The notes under the pieces: generated by a model
Told to the model about the DNA's origin: nothing
The model's input: only the letters and a program-made list of their open reading frames with translations
Database searches by the model: none
Program-made: the position numbers and the translations under genes
In this document: one piece after another, positions 26,929 through 40,443 of the stretch
How positions within the stretch are numbered: the first letter of the stretch is position 1
Layout of the letters: every line of letters starts with the position of its first letter
Origin: Thiogranum sp.
Lineage (GTDB): Bacteria > Pseudomonadota > Gammaproteobacteria > DSM-19610
DNA: 64,000 nucleotides
Assembly (NCBI GenBank): GCA_030148805.1
Contig: JASBSS010000026.1
Coordinates: 186,001-250,000, forward strand
Reading direction: 5' to 3'

Positions 26929-28139
26929 ACGCCCCCCTCGCCCGCTTGCGCGAGTTGTTTTTTGTCGCGACGGAACATGTCGCGGATACCACGCACGGCC
27001 TGACGCGTACGGTGCTCGTTTTCAATCAGACCGAAGCGCACGAAACCATCCCCGTATTCGCCGAAGCCGACGCCGGGCGAGACCGCGACCTTGGCGTCGC
27101 GCAACAGTTTCTTGGAGAATTCCAGCGAGCCCATGGCGCGATAGTCCTCGGGGATCGGCGCCCAGACGAACATGGTCGCGCGCGGCTTCTCGATCTGCCA
27201 GCCGATGGTCTTGAGGCCGTCGCAGAGCACGTCGCGGCGGCGGCGGTAGGTCTCGGCAATTTCCCTGACACAGTCCTGCGGTCCCTCCAGGGCGGCGATG
27301 GCGGCCACCTGGATGGGCGTGAACATGCCGTAGTCGAGATAGGATTTCATCCGCGTCAGGGCCGCCACCAGTTCCCGGTTGCCGCACATGAAACCCACGC
27401 GCCAGCCCGGCATGTTGTAGCTTTTCGACAGCGAAAAGAACTCCACGGCGATGTCCTCGGCGCCCTTCACCTGCAGAATCGAGGGCGCCTGGTAGCCGTC
27501 GAACACCAGATCGGCGTAAGCCAGATCGTGTACCACCCAGATGCCGTGTTCGCGGGCGATGGCGACGACCCGCTGGAAAAAGTCCAGTTCGACGCACTGG
27601 GTGGTCGGATTGCCGGGAAAGTTCAGCACCAGCATTTTCGGTTTCGGCCAGGAGTCCTTGATCGCTTTCTCCAACTCGGCGAAAAACAGATCATCGTCGC
27701 CGATCAGCGGCACATGACGAATGTCCGCTCCGGCGATGACAAAACCGTAGGGATGTATTGGATAGGCGGGATTGGGCACCAGTACCGCGTCCCCCGGCCC
27801 CATCGTCGCCAGCGCCAGGTGCGCCAGCCCTTCCTTGGAACCGATGGTGACGATTGCCTGGGTGTCGGGGTCGAGCTCGACGGCGTAGCGGCGGCGGTAC
27901 CAGTCGCAAATGGCTTTGCGCAACCGTGGAATCCCCTTGGACATCGAGTAGCGATGCGTGTCGGGTCGGCGCACCGCCTCGACCAGCTTGTCGACGATAT
28001 GCGCGGGGGTGGGACGGTCGGGATTTCCCATACCGAAATCGATGATATCCTCGCCGCGGGCGCGCGCGGCTGCCTTCAACTCATTGACAATATTGAAGAC
28101 GTAAGGCGGTAGTCGCTTGATTCTGAGAAATTCGTCCAC
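26925..28139 (-). CDS. alaC: Alanine transaminase AlaC-type aminotransferase
   Basis: 404 residues, fold type I PLP enzyme. The PLP lysine is in [16 protein letters not shown], the conserved aspartate in [16 protein letters not shown], and the carboxylate arginine in [17 protein letters not shown]. AlaC-type enzymes make alanine from pyruvate and glutamate. GTG at 28139 ([19 protein letters not shown]) fits the family N-terminus; the frame extends to a TTG at 28214 that is not supported. The same gene order alaC-hom-thrC is common in this class. Confidence 0.9.
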   Translation of the reverse strand: MDEFLRIKRLPPYVFNIVNELKAAARARGEDIIDFGMGNPDRPTPAHIVDKLVEAVRRPDTHRYSMSKGIPRLRKAICDWYRRRYAVELDPDTQAIVTIGSKEGLAHLALATMGPGDAVLVPNPAYPIHPYGFVIAGADIRHVPLIGDDDLFFAELEKAIKDSWPKPKMLVLNFPGNPTTQCVELDFFQRVVAIAREHGIWVVHDLAYADLVFDGYQAPSILQVKGAEDIAVEFFSLSKSYNMPGWRVGFMCGNRELVAALTRMKSYLDYGMFTPIQVAAIAALEGPQDCVREIAETYRRRRDVLCDGLKTIGWQIEKPRATMFVWAPIPEDYRAMGSLEFSKKLLRDAKVAVSPGVGFGEYGDGFVRFGLIENEHRTRQAVRGIRDMFRRDKKQLAQAGEGGV

Positions 28140-28237
28140 GGAGTGCCTGCCAGGCAATGCGCCAGATAGAGAAAACAAAGCGCGTAGGGTACTGAAAATA
28201 TTGAAATGTAACAAGCTGGGGAAGTATCCTCGGCGGT

Positions 28238-28609
28238 ATGCATTTTGCCCAGGAAGATTGCCGCAGCGAACAACGCATACGCGCCTACGACGCCGGCTGC
28301 GTGCGCATCGGCGAGCGGGAGTATCACCGCAGTCTGTTGCTCACCGCCGAGCGACTGATCGCCGACTGGCGTCCCTGTCGGGTGAGCGATCTGGGTGCGC
28401 AGGACTTCGCGCCGATTCTGGACTGGCAGCCCGAAATCCTGTTGCTGGGAACCGGACAGATTCTGCAGTTTCCCGAGCAACAAGTCACCGCCGCTTTGCT
28501 GCAGCGCGGCATCGGCGTGGAAATCATGGATACCGCGGCGGCCTGCCGGACGTTCAACATCCTTTTGGCCGAGCAGCGCGAAGTGGCCGCCGCGCTGCTG
28601 CTGGAGTGA
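28238..28609 (+). CDS. Mth938-domain (DUF498) protein
   Basis: 123 residues. The domain core [20 protein letters not shown] and [20 protein letters not shown] matches the Mth938/NDUFAF3-like family, whose members have been linked to respiratory complex assembly; bacterial function is unknown. It is divergent from alaC with a gap of 98 bases, and convergent with rpoS with 27 bases between the stops. Confidence 0.82.
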   Translation: MHFAQEDCRSEQRIRAYDAGCVRIGEREYHRSLLLTAERLIADWRPCRVSDLGAQDFAPILDWQPEILLLGTGQILQFPEQQVTAALLQRGIGVEIMDTAAACRTFNILLAEQREVAAALLLE

Positions 28610-28636
28610 GCCCCGCCCCGACTCGCGTCAGGTGTG

Positions 28637-29623
28637 TCAATCGAACAGGGTTTCGGAAGAGAAACCTTCGCTTTCGAGTATTTCGCGCAAGCGCTTCAAG
28701 GCATCCATCTGGATCTGGCGCACGCGTTCGCGGGTCACGCCGATTTCGTTGCCGACCTCCTCCAGGGTGGAGATCTTGTAGCCGTGCAGGCCGAAGCGTC
28801 GTTCCACCACCTCGCGTTGTTTCTCCGACAGGCGTGAGATCCATACCTCCAGGTTGGCGAGCACGTCTTCGTCCTGTAACAACGCCGACGGGTCGAGATT
28901 GTTTTCATCCGGAATGGCGTCTATCAGGGTTTTATCCGAGTCCCGGCCGATGGGCACATCCACCGAGGTCACGCGTTCGTTGAGTTTCAGCAGTCGCTTG
29001 ACGTCGGTCAGCGGCTTGTCGAGCAGCTCGGCGATTTCCTCGGCGTTGGGTTCGTGGTCCAGGGACTGAGCCAGTCGGCGCGCCGCCTGCAGGTAGCTGT
29101 TGAGCTCCTTGACCACGTGGATCGGCAGACGGATGGTGCGGGTCTGGTTCATGATGGCGCGTTCGATCGTCTGGCGGATCCACCAGGTGGCGTAGGTGGA
29201 GAAGCGAAAGCCGCGTTCCGGGTCGAATTTTTCCACCGCGCGGATCAGACCGAGATTACCCTCTTCGATCAGATCCAGCAGCGCCAGACCCCGGTTGATA
29301 TACCGCCGGGCGATCTTGACCACGAGGCGCAGATTGCTCTCGATCATGCGGCGCCGGCCGCTTTCGTCGCCGCGTTGCGCCAGACGCGCGTAGTAGACTT
29401 CTTCCTCGGCCGTCAGCAGCGGCGAGAAACCGATCTCGCTGAGATACATACGCGTCGCGTCGAAGTGCGCGTCGTTGTCCGGGGGCTCGCGGTAGCGGGT
29501 GGCCGGTTCGATGATCGCTTCGGCCTCGTCGCTCGACTCGACCTCCTCGAGTTCCAACTCCGCGCCGGCCTCGGGTTCGTCGCCGGCGATCGCGGGATTC
29601 TGATTCTGGCGTTTTCTGGCCAT
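28637..29623 (-). CDS. rpoS: RNA polymerase sigma factor RpoS
   Basis: 328 residues, the normal length. It directs stationary-phase and general stress transcription. Region 1.2 ([20 protein letters not shown]), region 2 with the core-binding and -10 helices ([37 protein letters not shown]), region 3 and the region 4 helix-turn-helix ([20 protein letters not shown]) are complete. ATG at 29623 has GAGG nine bases upstream; an earlier start at 29686 lies right after nlpD and lacks support. As in other Gammaproteobacteria it follows nlpD. Confidence 0.97.
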   Translation of the reverse strand: MARKRQNQNPAIAGDEPEAGAELELEEVESSDEAEAIIEPATRYREPPDNDAHFDATRMYLSEIGFSPLLTAEEEVYYARLAQRGDESGRRRMIESNLRLVVKIARRYINRGLALLDLIEEGNLGLIRAVEKFDPERGFRFSTYATWWIRQTIERAIMNQTRTIRLPIHVVKELNSYLQAARRLAQSLDHEPNAEEIAELLDKPLTDVKRLLKLNERVTSVDVPIGRDSDKTLIDAIPDENNLDPSALLQDEDVLANLEVWISRLSEKQREVVERRFGLHGYKISTLEEVGNEIGVTRERVRQIQMDALKRLREILESEGFSSETLFD

Positions 29624-29686
29624 GAGCAGTGTTTCCTCAATGTCGCGCCAAGGAACCGAGGTTCTCGACGGCGCCAGGGGCAGCAA

Positions 29687-30508
29687 CTACCGCTTGGGCA
29701 GATACTGCAATGGGTCGACCGGTTTTCCGAGTTTTCGTATTTCAAAATGCAGCCGTACCCGGTCAGTACCGCTGTTACCCATCAGGGCAATTTCCTGCCC
29801 CTTGCCGACCCATTGGCCTTCACTGGCGATCAGCTTCCGATTATGCGCGTAGGCGCTCAGAAACTCCTTGTTATGTTTGATGATGATAAGTCGTCCATAG
29901 CCGCTAAGTCCACTCCCGGAATAGACGACCTTGCCCGCTGCGGCGGCCCGCACCGGCTGTCCGCTGCGCCCGCCGATATCGATACCCTTGCGCCCCTCGG
30001 TACGGGCGTTGAACCGGCTCAGCAGCGGGCCGGTGGCGGGCCACGCCCAGCTCAGGTGCTCGCTCGGTGGCATCGCGTGGGTCTGCGCCGGCGCGGGGGC
30101 GGCCGGGACAGGCTTGGCGGCGGGCGCCGTGCGCCCCGCCGTTTTCGGCTGGGACGGTGCAATCACCTGCACCTTGGGGCGACTGGCGCTGACCGGAGGC
30201 GGCAGCGGCCGCGGTTTGGGCGCGGAGACGGGCTTCCGGGCCGGTTTTGGCGGCGGCGGGCGGAGCCGCAGTCGCTGGCCTTTGTAGATGGTGTAAGGCG
30301 GCTGCAGGCGGTTCCAGCGGGCCAACTGGGAGACTTCGAAACCGTACAAAAAGGCCACAGAATACAGGGTTTCACCCTGTCGGACCTGATGCGACTGCGG
30401 GGTGTGCAGGGGGCGATCGCCGCGCTCGCCGACCGGTGCCCGCACGCTGTGGGGCGCGCAGGCGCTGAGCAGCAGGATCAGCGGCAACCAGGGCAGGATG
30501 ACGCGCAT
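29687..30508 (-). CDS. nlpD: Lipoprotein NlpD (LysM and degenerate LytM/M23)
   Basis: 273 residues. Signal with lipobox LILLLSAC gives a lipid-anchored protein. A LysM domain (HQVRQGETLYSVAFLYGFEV) precedes a Pro/Ala/Lys linker and a LytM domain. The zinc ligands are lost: KGIDIGG replaces the HxGxD site and RLHFEIR replaces HLHFE. This is the pattern of NlpD, which activates amidase AmiC rather than cutting peptidoglycan. The start overlaps the yqaA stop (TGATG). Confidence 0.93.
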   Translation of the reverse strand: MRVILPWLPLILLLSACAPHSVRAPVGERGDRPLHTPQSHQVRQGETLYSVAFLYGFEVSQLARWNRLQPPYTIYKGQRLRLRPPPPKPARKPVSAPKPRPLPPPVSASRPKVQVIAPSQPKTAGRTAPAAKPVPAAPAPAQTHAMPPSEHLSWAWPATGPLLSRFNARTEGRKGIDIGGRSGQPVRAAAAGKVVYSGSGLSGYGRLIIIKHNKEFLSAYAHNRKLIASEGQWVGKGQEIALMGNSGTDRVRLHFEIRKLGKPVDPLQYLPKR

Positions 30509-31095
30509 CAGCCGTGGAGTTTGACAGCGATGTAGACGGCCACCCCCACGCCCACCAGCCCCCACCCGATAAGCTCGACATAACGCCGCAAGCGCTCCTC
30601 CATGCCGGCCCCGCCCCAGGCGAGCAATCCCGCGACCAGATAAAAGCGGGCCCCGCGGCCAACCGCCGAAGCCAGGACGAACGGCAGGAAGGCCATCGAC
30701 AACGCACCGGCCGAGATGGTGAAGACCTTGTAGGGAATCGGCGAGAATCCGGCGATCAGCACCGCCCAAAAACCCCATTCCCGGAACCAGAGCGAGGCTT
30801 TGGCATAGGCAGCGGCCCAACGCCCGCCTTCCTCCACCAGCGGGGCGACCCAATCCAGCGCGAAATGGCCGATGGCGTAGCCGGCCACCCCGCCGAGCAC
30901 CGACGCGAAGGTGGTGATGCTGGCGAAATACAGCGCCCGCTGCGGTCGCGCCAGGCTCATCGGCATGAGCATGACGTCGGGGGGCACCGGGAAGAACGAG
31001 GATTCGGCGAAGCTCAGGCCCGCCAGATAACGCGCGGCGTGGCGATGGCGCGACCAGTGCAGGCAGGCGTCGTAGAGGCGGGTGAAAATCGCCAT
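30508..31095 (-). CDS. yqaA: YqaA-family DedA/VTT membrane protein
   Basis: 195 residues with about four membrane segments. The SNARE-associated/VTT pattern is visible: FAESSFFPVPPDVMLMPMSL, GGVAGYAIGHFALD, IAGFSPIPYKVFTISAGAL, and ASAVGRGARFYLVAGLL. DedA proteins are linked to lipid carrier or phospholipid translocation; no substrate is known for YqaA. Start ATG 31095 shares a base with the pcm stop (TGATG); TTG at 31098 is an alternative. Confidence 0.85.
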   Translation of the reverse strand: MAIFTRLYDACLHWSRHRHAARYLAGLSFAESSFFPVPPDVMLMPMSLARPQRALYFASITTFASVLGGVAGYAIGHFALDWVAPLVEEGGRWAAAYAKASLWFREWGFWAVLIAGFSPIPYKVFTISAGALSMAFLPFVLASAVGRGARFYLVAGLLAWGGAGMEERLRRYVELIGWGLVGVGVAVYIAVKLHG

Positions 31096-31751
31096 CAACC
31101 GGTGCCCCCGATCAGGGGGACGAAGATCACCGGCTCCAGGTCGACGCGCTCATAGGCGCTCGGCGTGCGGGTGACGGTCACCAGCGTCTGCCGGTTGCGG
31201 TCCCCCAACGGCATGATCAACTGCCCGCCCGGCGCCAGCTGTTCGAGCAGTGCCTGCGGGATCTCCTCGCCGCCGGCAGTCACCATGATGCCGTCAAAGG
31301 GAGCGAATTGCGGCCATCCCCAGCTGCCGTCGCTGTGCTGTACCCGGATATTGCGATAGCCCAGCTTGCGAAAGCGCTGCCGGGCCAGGGTCGCCAACGC
31401 CTCGATCCGTTCGGTCGAATACACCTTGTCGACCAGACGCGCCAGGATCGCCGCCTGATACCCAGACCCAGTGCCGACTTCCAGCACGGTCCGGGGGGCG
31501 ACCTGGAGCAGTTGTTCGGTCATGCGGGCGACGATGTAAGGCTGGGAGATCGTCTGACCGTACCCGATCGGCAGCGCCGTGTCTTCGTAGGCCCGGCTGG
31601 CCAGCGCCTCGTCCACGAACAGATGGCGCGGCGTGGAGCGTATCGCCTCCAGGACCCGGGCGTCGCGGATCCCCTCGCTGCGCAGCCGTTCGACCAGTCG
31701 GTCGCGGGTGCGTTGCGAGGTCATGCCGATGCCTTGGTCGAATGCCTTCAT
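31095..31751 (-). CDS. pcm: Protein-L-isoaspartate O-methyltransferase
   Basis: 218 residues. It repairs isoaspartyl residues using S-adenosylmethionine. The SAM motif [15 protein letters not shown], the substrate segment [19 protein letters not shown] and [13 protein letters not shown] are intact. The start overlaps surE by ATGA and the stop overlaps yqaA, the classic surE-pcm-(yqaA)-nlpD-rpoS stationary-phase survival cluster. Confidence 0.96.
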   Translation of the reverse strand: MKAFDQGIGMTSQRTRDRLVERLRSEGIRDARVLEAIRSTPRHLFVDEALASRAYEDTALPIGYGQTISQPYIVARMTEQLLQVAPRTVLEVGTGSGYQAAILARLVDKVYSTERIEALATLARQRFRKLGYRNIRVQHSDGSWGWPQFAPFDGIMVTAGGEEIPQALLEQLAPGGQLIMPLGDRNRQTLVTVTRTPSAYERVDLEPVIFVPLIGGTG

Positions 31752-32506
31752 ACGGGCTCTGCGGCCAATCCCAGACAGTGACGCACGCTATCGAGGACAT
31801 CGTGACGCGTCAGGTCCACGTGAATGGGCGTGACCGAGACAAAACCCTGGCGGACCGCATGGAAATCGGTGCCCGGACCGGCGTCCTGTTCGCTGCCCGG
31901 CGGCCCCACCCAATAAATCGGCCGGCCCCGGGGATCCTGCTCGCGAATGACGGGTTCCGATTTATGCCGGTGTCCCAGGCGCGTGACCTGCCAACCCCGC
32001 AGCGCGGCATACGGCAGATCGGGAACGTTGACGTTCAAAATGGTATTGGGGGGCACCGGTTGACACTGGATGCGCGCCAGCAGATCCAGAATCACCTGAG
32101 CGGCGGTGTCGTTATGCTGGGGCTGAAAGGAAGCCAGTGACACGGCGATCGCCGGCAGACCGAGAAAGCGCCCCTCCATCGCCGCGGCCACGGTGCCGGA
32201 ATAGATCACGTCGTCGCCCAGGTTGGCGCCGGCGTTGATGCCGGAAACCACGATATCGGGTTCCTCGTCGAGCAGCCCGGTGATCGCCAGATGGACACAG
32301 TCGGTCGGCGTACCCTCGACATAGACGAAGCCGTTGTCGGCCTCGCGCGCGCGCAGCGGACTGTCCAGCGTCAGCGAGTTGCTGGCGCCGCTGCGGTCAC
32401 GGTCGGGCGCCACGACGGTCACCCGGGCCACGGTCTCGAGCGCCGCGGCGAGGCAGCGGATCCCCGGCGACCGGTAGCCGTCGTCGTTACTGATCAGAAT
32501 ATGCAT
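31748..32506 (-). CDS. surE: 5'/3'-nucleotidase SurE
   Basis: 252 residues. It is a metal-dependent nucleotide phosphatase for stationary-phase survival. The metal site [13 protein letters not shown] at the N-terminus and [20 protein letters not shown] are intact. The frame runs upstream to 32545, but [11 protein letters not shown] at 32506 is the family start. It is divergent from the Smr gene over 56 bases. Confidence 0.96.
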   Translation of the reverse strand: MHILISNDDGYRSPGIRCLAAALETVARVTVVAPDRDRSGASNSLTLDSPLRAREADNGFVYVEGTPTDCVHLAITGLLDEEPDIVVSGINAGANLGDDVIYSGTVAAAMEGRFLGLPAIAVSLASFQPQHNDTAAQVILDLLARIQCQPVPPNTILNVNVPDLPYAALRGWQVTRLGHRHKSEPVIREQDPRGRPIYWVGPPGSEQDAGPGTDFHAVRQGFVSVTPIHVDLTRHDVLDSVRHCLGLAAEPV

Positions 32507-32562
32507 TGCGCTCAAATCATACCGGACTTGACCCGCCGCGCCCATTCCCGGTTAATGTCGGC

Positions 32563-33096
32563 ATGAAGAAACCGGCCCCTGAGGACAGCCGCCTGTTCCG
32601 CGACAGCGTCGGCGAAGTACGTCGGCTGCATCACGATCGCGTCATGCCGGTGCGACGCGCGCCCGGGGTGCGCCCGAAATTCCGCGACCAGGATGAAGCA
32701 CAGGTGCTGCACGATCTGCTGTCCGAGGGTTACGAAGTGGCGGACGTGGAAACCGGAGAGGAATTACTATACGCCCGCGCGGGTTTGCAACAACGGACGG
32801 TGAAGAAGTTGCGTCGCGGTCAATACGTGCTTGGCGCGGAGTTGGATTTGCACGGCATGAGCGTGGCGCAGGCGCGCGCGGCGGTGGCGCAGTTCCTCTA
32901 CACCTGTAGGCAACGGCGGGTGCAGTGCGCCCGCATCATCCACGGCAAGGGCCGGGGTTCGCGCCATCGCGCGCCGGTACTGAAGGGGAAAATAGGCCAT
33001 TGGTTGCGTCAGCGCGACGAAGTCCTGGCCTATTGTTCGGCGCGCAATTGTGACGGTGGGACCGGCGCACTGTATGTCCTGCTCAAACGCAACTAA
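32563..33096 (+). CDS. Smr-domain endonuclease-like protein
   Basis: 177 residues. The Smr domain occupies the C-terminal half, with LDLHGMSVAQARAAVAQFL, IIHGKGRGS and the end GGTGALYVLLKRN. Small stand-alone Smr proteins of this type (SmrA/SmrB class) cut nucleic acid; SmrB cleaves mRNA at collided ribosomes. Assignment to a subtype is not certain. The start at 32563 (MKKPAPEDSRLF) is chosen by family pattern although the ribosome site is weak. Confidence 0.85.
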   Translation: MKKPAPEDSRLFRDSVGEVRRLHHDRVMPVRRAPGVRPKFRDQDEAQVLHDLLSEGYEVADVETGEELLYARAGLQQRTVKKLRRGQYVLGAELDLHGMSVAQARAAVAQFLYTCRQRRVQCARIIHGKGRGSRHRAPVLKGKIGHWLRQRDEVLAYCSARNCDGGTGALYVLLKRN

Positions 33097-33121
33097 GCCG
33101 AGGGTGGGGCCGCCGGGCGTT

Positions 33122-33808
33122 TTAGGAACGCGCGCCGAACAAGGCGGTGCCCAGCCGTATCATGGTGCTGCCCTCCTCGATGGCCAAGGTGTAATCGTCG
33201 CTCATGCCCATGGACAACTCCGTGAAACCGTCGCCGAAGCGCTGGCGACAACCTTCCAGCAAACCGCGCAACGCCGCGAAGCTGGCGCGGGTACGCGCCG
33301 GGTCGGCCTGCTGGAAACCGATCGTCATCAGGCCGCGCAACTCCACACCCGGGAGCGGGAGCAACGTTTCGACCACCGCGTAGAGCTGGTCCGGATCCAG
33401 ACCGTGCTTGGCCGGGTCACGGGCCACGTTCACTTGCAGCAGCAGATTCAGCGAAATCCCTGAGCGGACGGCCGCCTCGGACAGGCGTTGCCCGAGGTGC
33501 AGGCTGTCGACGGCATGGATCCAGGCGAACCGAGCGGCTACCTGGCGTGCTTTGTTGGATTGCAGGTGACCGATAAAATGCCACTGCGGCGCACGCTCCT
33601 GCAGGGCGGCGATCTTTGGCAGGGCTTCCTGGACCCGGCTTTCGCCGAAGTCGTTCACACCGAGCGCCTGCAGGTCGCGGATTTCGTCGCTGTCACGGGT
33701 TTTGGACGCGGCGATCAGGCGCACCTCCTCCGGCTGACGATTGCAGCGCGCACAGGACTGGCGAATGCGTTCGCGCACCGTGCCCAGGCGCTGTGCCAGC
33801 GATGTCAT
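33122..33808 (-). CDS. yggS: PLP homeostasis protein YggS
   Basis: 228 residues. It is a PLP carrier of the alanine racemase-like barrel without known catalysis. The PLP lysine is in LIAASKTRDSDEIRDL, followed by FGESRVQEALPKI, WHFIGHLQSNK and the phosphate site ELSMGMSDDYTLAIEEGSTM. ATG at 33808 overlaps the truD stop as ATGA; the upstream extension of the frame is not used. Confidence 0.94.
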   Translation of the reverse strand: MTSLAQRLGTVRERIRQSCARCNRQPEEVRLIAASKTRDSDEIRDLQALGVNDFGESRVQEALPKIAALQERAPQWHFIGHLQSNKARQVAARFAWIHAVDSLHLGQRLSEAAVRSGISLNLLLQVNVARDPAKHGLDPDQLYAVVETLLPLPGVELRGLMTIGFQQADPARTRASFAALRGLLEGCRQRFGDGFTELSMGMSDDYTLAIEEGSTMIRLGTALFGARS

Positions 33809-34863
33809 GCGGCCACGGACACCGAGACCAGCTCCGCCAACAGGCTGGTGGCGTAGCTGCCGGCGGGCAGGTAAAACGACACCAGGGCGCAATCCGGGGC
33901 TTCCCAGTGCCAGTGGAGTTCGCGGGGCACGGCGCGCAACGCGCGGCGCGCGGCGTTCACGCGCGCCTCGCGCAGTCCCTTAATCCAGCCCGCGAATGCG
34001 TCCAGGCTTTCCGTCTCGCAGGCCAGGGCCGCCGCGCGCGGCAGACTTTCGCCGTCGCCGCAAAGCGGTCCGGTAGGATGGACGGCCAGCGTCTGCAACC
34101 TTTGCAAGGTCTGGGCATCCGGGGTTTCGGTGACGAAACAAGCCGATCGGCCCTCGAGTTGCAACGCCTCGCCCGCCAGGACCTGGTTCCAGGTACCGGC
34201 CTGCACCCGGACCCCGAGCACGACGTTGAACAGCGCCGAGCGTACCGCCGAGAGGTAGATGCCGCGCTTGGCACGCGCCAGGCGACGCCGCGGCCGGGAG
34301 AATATCTGCGCCGCGGCCACCAGATTCCCACCGTCGATGCCGAAACGCTGATCGCCGAAATAATTCGGCATCCCCGCCTCGCCCAGCCGCCGCAACCGCT
34401 GCGCCAGCGCCGTCGCGTCGCACTCCAGCTCCCGGATGCGGATGGCAAAACGGTTGCCGGCCAACGCGCCGGTCTTGAGCTTGCGTCCATGGCGGCGGTG
34501 TTCGAGAACCTCGAAATCGGCGTTTTCCAACCTGCTCCAGTCAGGGTCGGGTTTGCCGGGAAGGTGTAAGGAAAACCATTGTTCGGTGACCGCGCGCCGG
34601 TCTTTCATACCGGCGTAGCCGACCGCCGCCGGGGACACCTCGGCGAAAGCCGCCAGTTGTCGCGCCACCCAGGCGGTATTGCAGTCGCGCTTGCGCACCC
34701 GCAGCCAGCAGTGTTCGCCCGCCCCGTCCGGGGTGACCAGGGGGACTTCCCAGACGCGAAAGTCCTCGGCCGAAACGCGGATGCGGCCCTTGCCGACGGC
34801 TCCGCCCCAGGCGCTGGGCCGCGGTTGGAGTATCGGGGTGAAGCCTGCCGGTAGCGTATCCAA
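33805..34863 (-). CDS. truD: tRNA pseudouridine(13) synthase TruD
   Basis: 352 residues. The catalytic aspartate is in VGYAGMKDRRAVTEQWFSL, and GNRFAIRIREL and GMPNYFGDQRFG are family blocks. It makes pseudouridine 13 in tRNA-Glu. Start is TTG at 34863, 6 bases after ispF, as no ATG or GTG fits. The ispD-ispF-truD(-surE) order is standard. Confidence 0.94.
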   Translation of the reverse strand: MDTLPAGFTPILQPRPSAWGGAVGKGRIRVSAEDFRVWEVPLVTPDGAGEHCWLRVRKRDCNTAWVARQLAAFAEVSPAAVGYAGMKDRRAVTEQWFSLHLPGKPDPDWSRLENADFEVLEHRRHGRKLKTGALAGNRFAIRIRELECDATALAQRLRRLGEAGMPNYFGDQRFGIDGGNLVAAAQIFSRPRRRLARAKRGIYLSAVRSALFNVVLGVRVQAGTWNQVLAGEALQLEGRSACFVTETPDAQTLQRLQTLAVHPTGPLCGDGESLPRAAALACETESLDAFAGWIKGLREARVNAARRALRAVPRELHWHWEAPDCALVSFYLPAGSYATSLLAELVSVSVAA

Positions 34864-34869
34864 GACGGT

Positions 34870-35340
34870 TTATCGGTCGATGAGCACCACGGCCATCGCC
34901 GCGATGCCTTCCTCGCGGCCGGTGAAGCCCAAACGCTCGCTGGTGGTGGCCTTGACGTTGATCGCCTCGGGCGCGACCTCGAGGTCGCCGGCGATCGTTG
35001 CTTGCATCGCGTCGATATAGGGCGCGAGGCGCGGCACCTGGGCGATCACCGTCAGGTCGGCGTTGATCAGCCGATAACCGCGCTGGCGCAGCAGCCCGGC
35101 CACGCGGCGCAGCAGCCCGCGACTGTCGGCGTTGCGGTAAGCGGCATCCGAATCCGGAAAATGACGGCCGATATCGCCCAGCGCCACCGCGCCGAGCATG
35201 GCGTCGCAGAGCGCGTGCAACAGCACATCGCCGTCGGAGTGGGCCTTCAGTCCGTGGCTGTGGGGGATACGTACGCCGCCGAGGACGAGAACGCCGCCCG
35301 GCTCGAAGGCGTGGACGTCGAAGCCCTGGCCGATTCTCAC
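34870..35340 (-). CDS. ispF: 2-C-methyl-D-erythritol 2,4-cyclodiphosphate synthase
   Basis: 156 residues. It catalyses the fifth step of the MEP isoprenoid pathway. The metal site residues lie in [14 protein letters not shown] and [20 protein letters not shown]. The C-terminal [20 protein letters not shown] block is present. Start is GTG at 35340 overlapping the ispD stop as GTGA. Confidence 0.97.
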   Translation of the reverse strand: MRIGQGFDVHAFEPGGVLVLGGVRIPHSHGLKAHSDGDVLLHALCDAMLGAVALGDIGRHFPDSDAAYRNADSRGLLRRVAGLLRQRGYRLINADLTVIAQVPRLAPYIDAMQATIAGDLEVAPEAINVKATTSERLGFTGREEGIAAMAVVLIDR

Positions 35341-36044
35341 AGCCGACCCTGCTGGCGCAGATAAAATTCGGCCAGCGGCAAATCCGCCGGATGGGTGATC
35401 TTGATGTTGTCGGCGTGCCCTTGCACCAACAGCGGCCGATGGCCGGCGTGCTCCACCGCCGAGGCCTCGTCGGTGACTTCATAACCGTCGGCCAGCGCGC
35501 CTGCCAATGCCTGCTGCAGCAAGCCGTAGCGGAACATCTGCGGCGTATAGGCGTGCCACAGACCGCGGCGGTCGACGGTCGCGTAGACCTGCTGTTGCTC
35601 ATCGGCGCGCTTGATGGTGTCGCAGGCGGGGAACCCCAGCAACCCACCCACCGGATGGTCGCCGAGGTAATCCAGCAGGCGGTGCAGATCCTGCTGGCGG
35701 ACACAGGGGCGCACGGCATCGTGCACCAGAACCCAGTCGTCGGCCGCGGCCTTTGCGCTCAGGGCCTGCAAGCCGTTGAGCACCGAATGACAGCGCGCCT
35801 GGCCACCCGCGGCGCGCAGCAGGCGATAGCGGGAATGGCGCTCCTGGATCGAGGCCAGCGCGGGGTGTCCGGCACTGACCAGCACCATGCCCTTGAGATC
35901 GATACTCTGCCAGAGAATCTCCAGACTGTGTTCCAGCACGGTCTGGTTGCCGAGCGGCAAGAACTGCTTCGGCACGTCGGCGCCCATGCGCCGCCCGCTG
36001 CCCGCCGCCGGCACCACGGCCCAGTAATGTGCACTCCCGCTCAT
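35337..36044 (-). CDS. ispD: 2-C-methyl-D-erythritol 4-phosphate cytidylyltransferase
   Basis: 235 residues. It catalyses the third MEP step. The nucleotide-binding [20 protein letters not shown] and the [12 protein letters not shown] motif are intact. The start ATG overlaps the ftsB stop by ATGA. It lies in the conserved ftsB-ispD-ispF order; dxr is in the other cluster of the same window. Confidence 0.97.
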   Translation of the reverse strand: MSGSAHYWAVVPAAGSGRRMGADVPKQFLPLGNQTVLEHSLEILWQSIDLKGMVLVSAGHPALASIQERHSRYRLLRAAGGQARCHSVLNGLQALSAKAAADDWVLVHDAVRPCVRQQDLHRLLDYLGDHPVGGLLGFPACDTIKRADEQQQVYATVDRRGLWHAYTPQMFRYGLLQQALAGALADGYEVTDEASAVEHAGHRPLLVQGHADNIKITHPADLPLAEFYLRQQGRL

Positions 36045-36340
36045 GGTCGCTTGGCGCCCTCCGGCGCCGGCTCCTCGATGATCTGATAGAAAGTCTCGCC
36101 GTCTTTAACCATGCCGAGTTCTTCGCGCGCGCGCTCCTCGATCGCGTCCAGCCCCTGCTTGAGGTCGGTGACTTCCGCCTCCAGGGCCTGATTGCGCTCC
36201 AGCAGGCGGTGGTTCTCCTCTCGCTGGGCCTGCACCTGTTGATACAGACCCCAGACTTCGGCCAGACTGCCATCGCCCACCCACAGCCGGTATTGCAGCA
36301 ACACCAGCAGCAGCACCAGTAACCCTATCAACCAGCGCAT
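36041..36340 (-). CDS. ftsB: Cell division protein FtsB
   Basis: 99 residues. One membrane segment (about 3-17, LIGLLVLLLVLLQYRLW) precedes a periplasmic coiled coil (YQQVQAQREENHRLLERNQA). The end segment RAREELGMVKDGETFYQII is conserved in the family. FtsB forms the FtsQBL complex that activates septal wall synthesis. It lies 71 bases after eno, as in other Gammaproteobacteria. Confidence 0.94.
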   Translation of the reverse strand: MRWLIGLLVLLLVLLQYRLWVGDGSLAEVWGLYQQVQAQREENHRLLERNQALEAEVTDLKQGLDAIEERAREELGMVKDGETFYQIIEEPAPEGAKRP

Positions 36341-36411
36341 GGCGTCGGCCGTCTCACCCGGCAGCCGGGGCGATCACCGCCCGCCTGGCCGTGCACGCGG
36401 GCGCGGCCCGT

Positions 36412-37707
<1,296 letters not shown>

Positions 37708-37766
37708 TTACAGTATGCCGTGGATTTTCCGGTTGCAACGGTGCGCATCCGGCGCGCGAGGGATAA

Positions 37767-38609
37767 TCAGCCCTCCAGTAACGCCGTCTCCGCAAAAGGA
37801 CGCGATTTTACCGTGTCGTCCAGCCGCTTCAATGTTTCCAGCAATTCCCGCATCCGTCCCAACGGCCAGGCGTTGGGACCGTCGCTCAGCGCGCTGGCCG
37901 GATCGGGGTGCGTTTCCATGAAGACCCCGGCCACCCCGGCCGCCACCGCCGCGCGCGCCAGTACCGGGACGAACTCCCGCTGTCCGCCCGAAGCGTGGCC
38001 CTGCCCCCCCGGGAGCTGCACCGAGTGGGTGGCGTCGAAGACCACGGGCGCGCCAGTGTCGCGCATCGCCGCCACCGAGCGCATGTCGGAGACCAGATTG
38101 TTATAGCCGAAGGAAACCCCGCGTTCGCAGACCAGAATCTGATCGTTGCCGGCGGCGCGGGCCTTGTCGACGACGTTTTTCATGTCCCAGGGGGCCAGAA
38201 ACTGTCCCTTCTTGATGTTCACCGGCCGCCCGGCGCGCGCCACGTTCTGGATGAAATTGGTCTGGCGGCAGAGAAAGGCCGGGGTCTGCAATACGTCGAC
38301 CACCGCCGCGACTTCATCGAGCGGGGTGTCTTCGTGTACGTCGGTCAACACCGGCACCTGGATTTCATCCTTGACCTTCTGCAGGATGCGCAAACCCGCT
38401 TCCAGGCCGGGGCCGCGGAAACTGCCCGCCGAGGAGCGGTTGGCCTTGTCGAACGAGGATTTGTAGATGAACGGGATGCCCAGCGCCGCGGTGATTTCCT
38501 TGAGCGCGGCCGACGTGGACAGCGCCAGTTCCTCGCTTTCGATGACACAGGGGCCCGCGATAAGAAAAAATGGGGCATCGAGCCCCACGGTGAATCCACA
38601 GAGTTTCAT
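37767..38609 (-). CDS. kdsA: 3-deoxy-8-phosphooctulonate (KDO8P) synthase
   Basis: 280 residues. It condenses phosphoenolpyruvate and arabinose 5-phosphate for the lipopolysaccharide inner core. Signature blocks: [50 protein letters not shown] and [13 protein letters not shown]. It sits between pyrG and eno on the same strand. The window also encodes the lipid A genes lpxA, lpxB and lpxD. Confidence 0.97.
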   Translation of the reverse strand: MKLCGFTVGLDAPFFLIAGPCVIESEELALSTSAALKEITAALGIPFIYKSSFDKANRSSAGSFRGPGLEAGLRILQKVKDEIQVPVLTDVHEDTPLDEVAAVVDVLQTPAFLCRQTNFIQNVARAGRPVNIKKGQFLAPWDMKNVVDKARAAGNDQILVCERGVSFGYNNLVSDMRSVAAMRDTGAPVVFDATHSVQLPGGQGHASGGQREFVPVLARAAVAAGVAGVFMETHPDPASALSDGPNAWPLGRMRELLETLKRLDDTVKSRPFAETALLEG

Positions 38610-38658
38610 TCTGGAAGCATCCTTAGAGAATTGAAATAGGCGAAATCGTCATCCGTGC

Positions 38659-40377
<1,719 letters not shown>

Positions 40378-40443
40378 CTACCAGAATCGCCGCCCGCTCA
40401 CAATGCGCCCGCGCGCTCGGCGGCCCTCGCCCGGAGACCGAGA

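Noticed and set aside
28140-28214. N-terminal extension of AlaC from TTG at 28214
   Set aside because: The extra sequence has no family match, and GTG at 28139 yields the known N-terminus.
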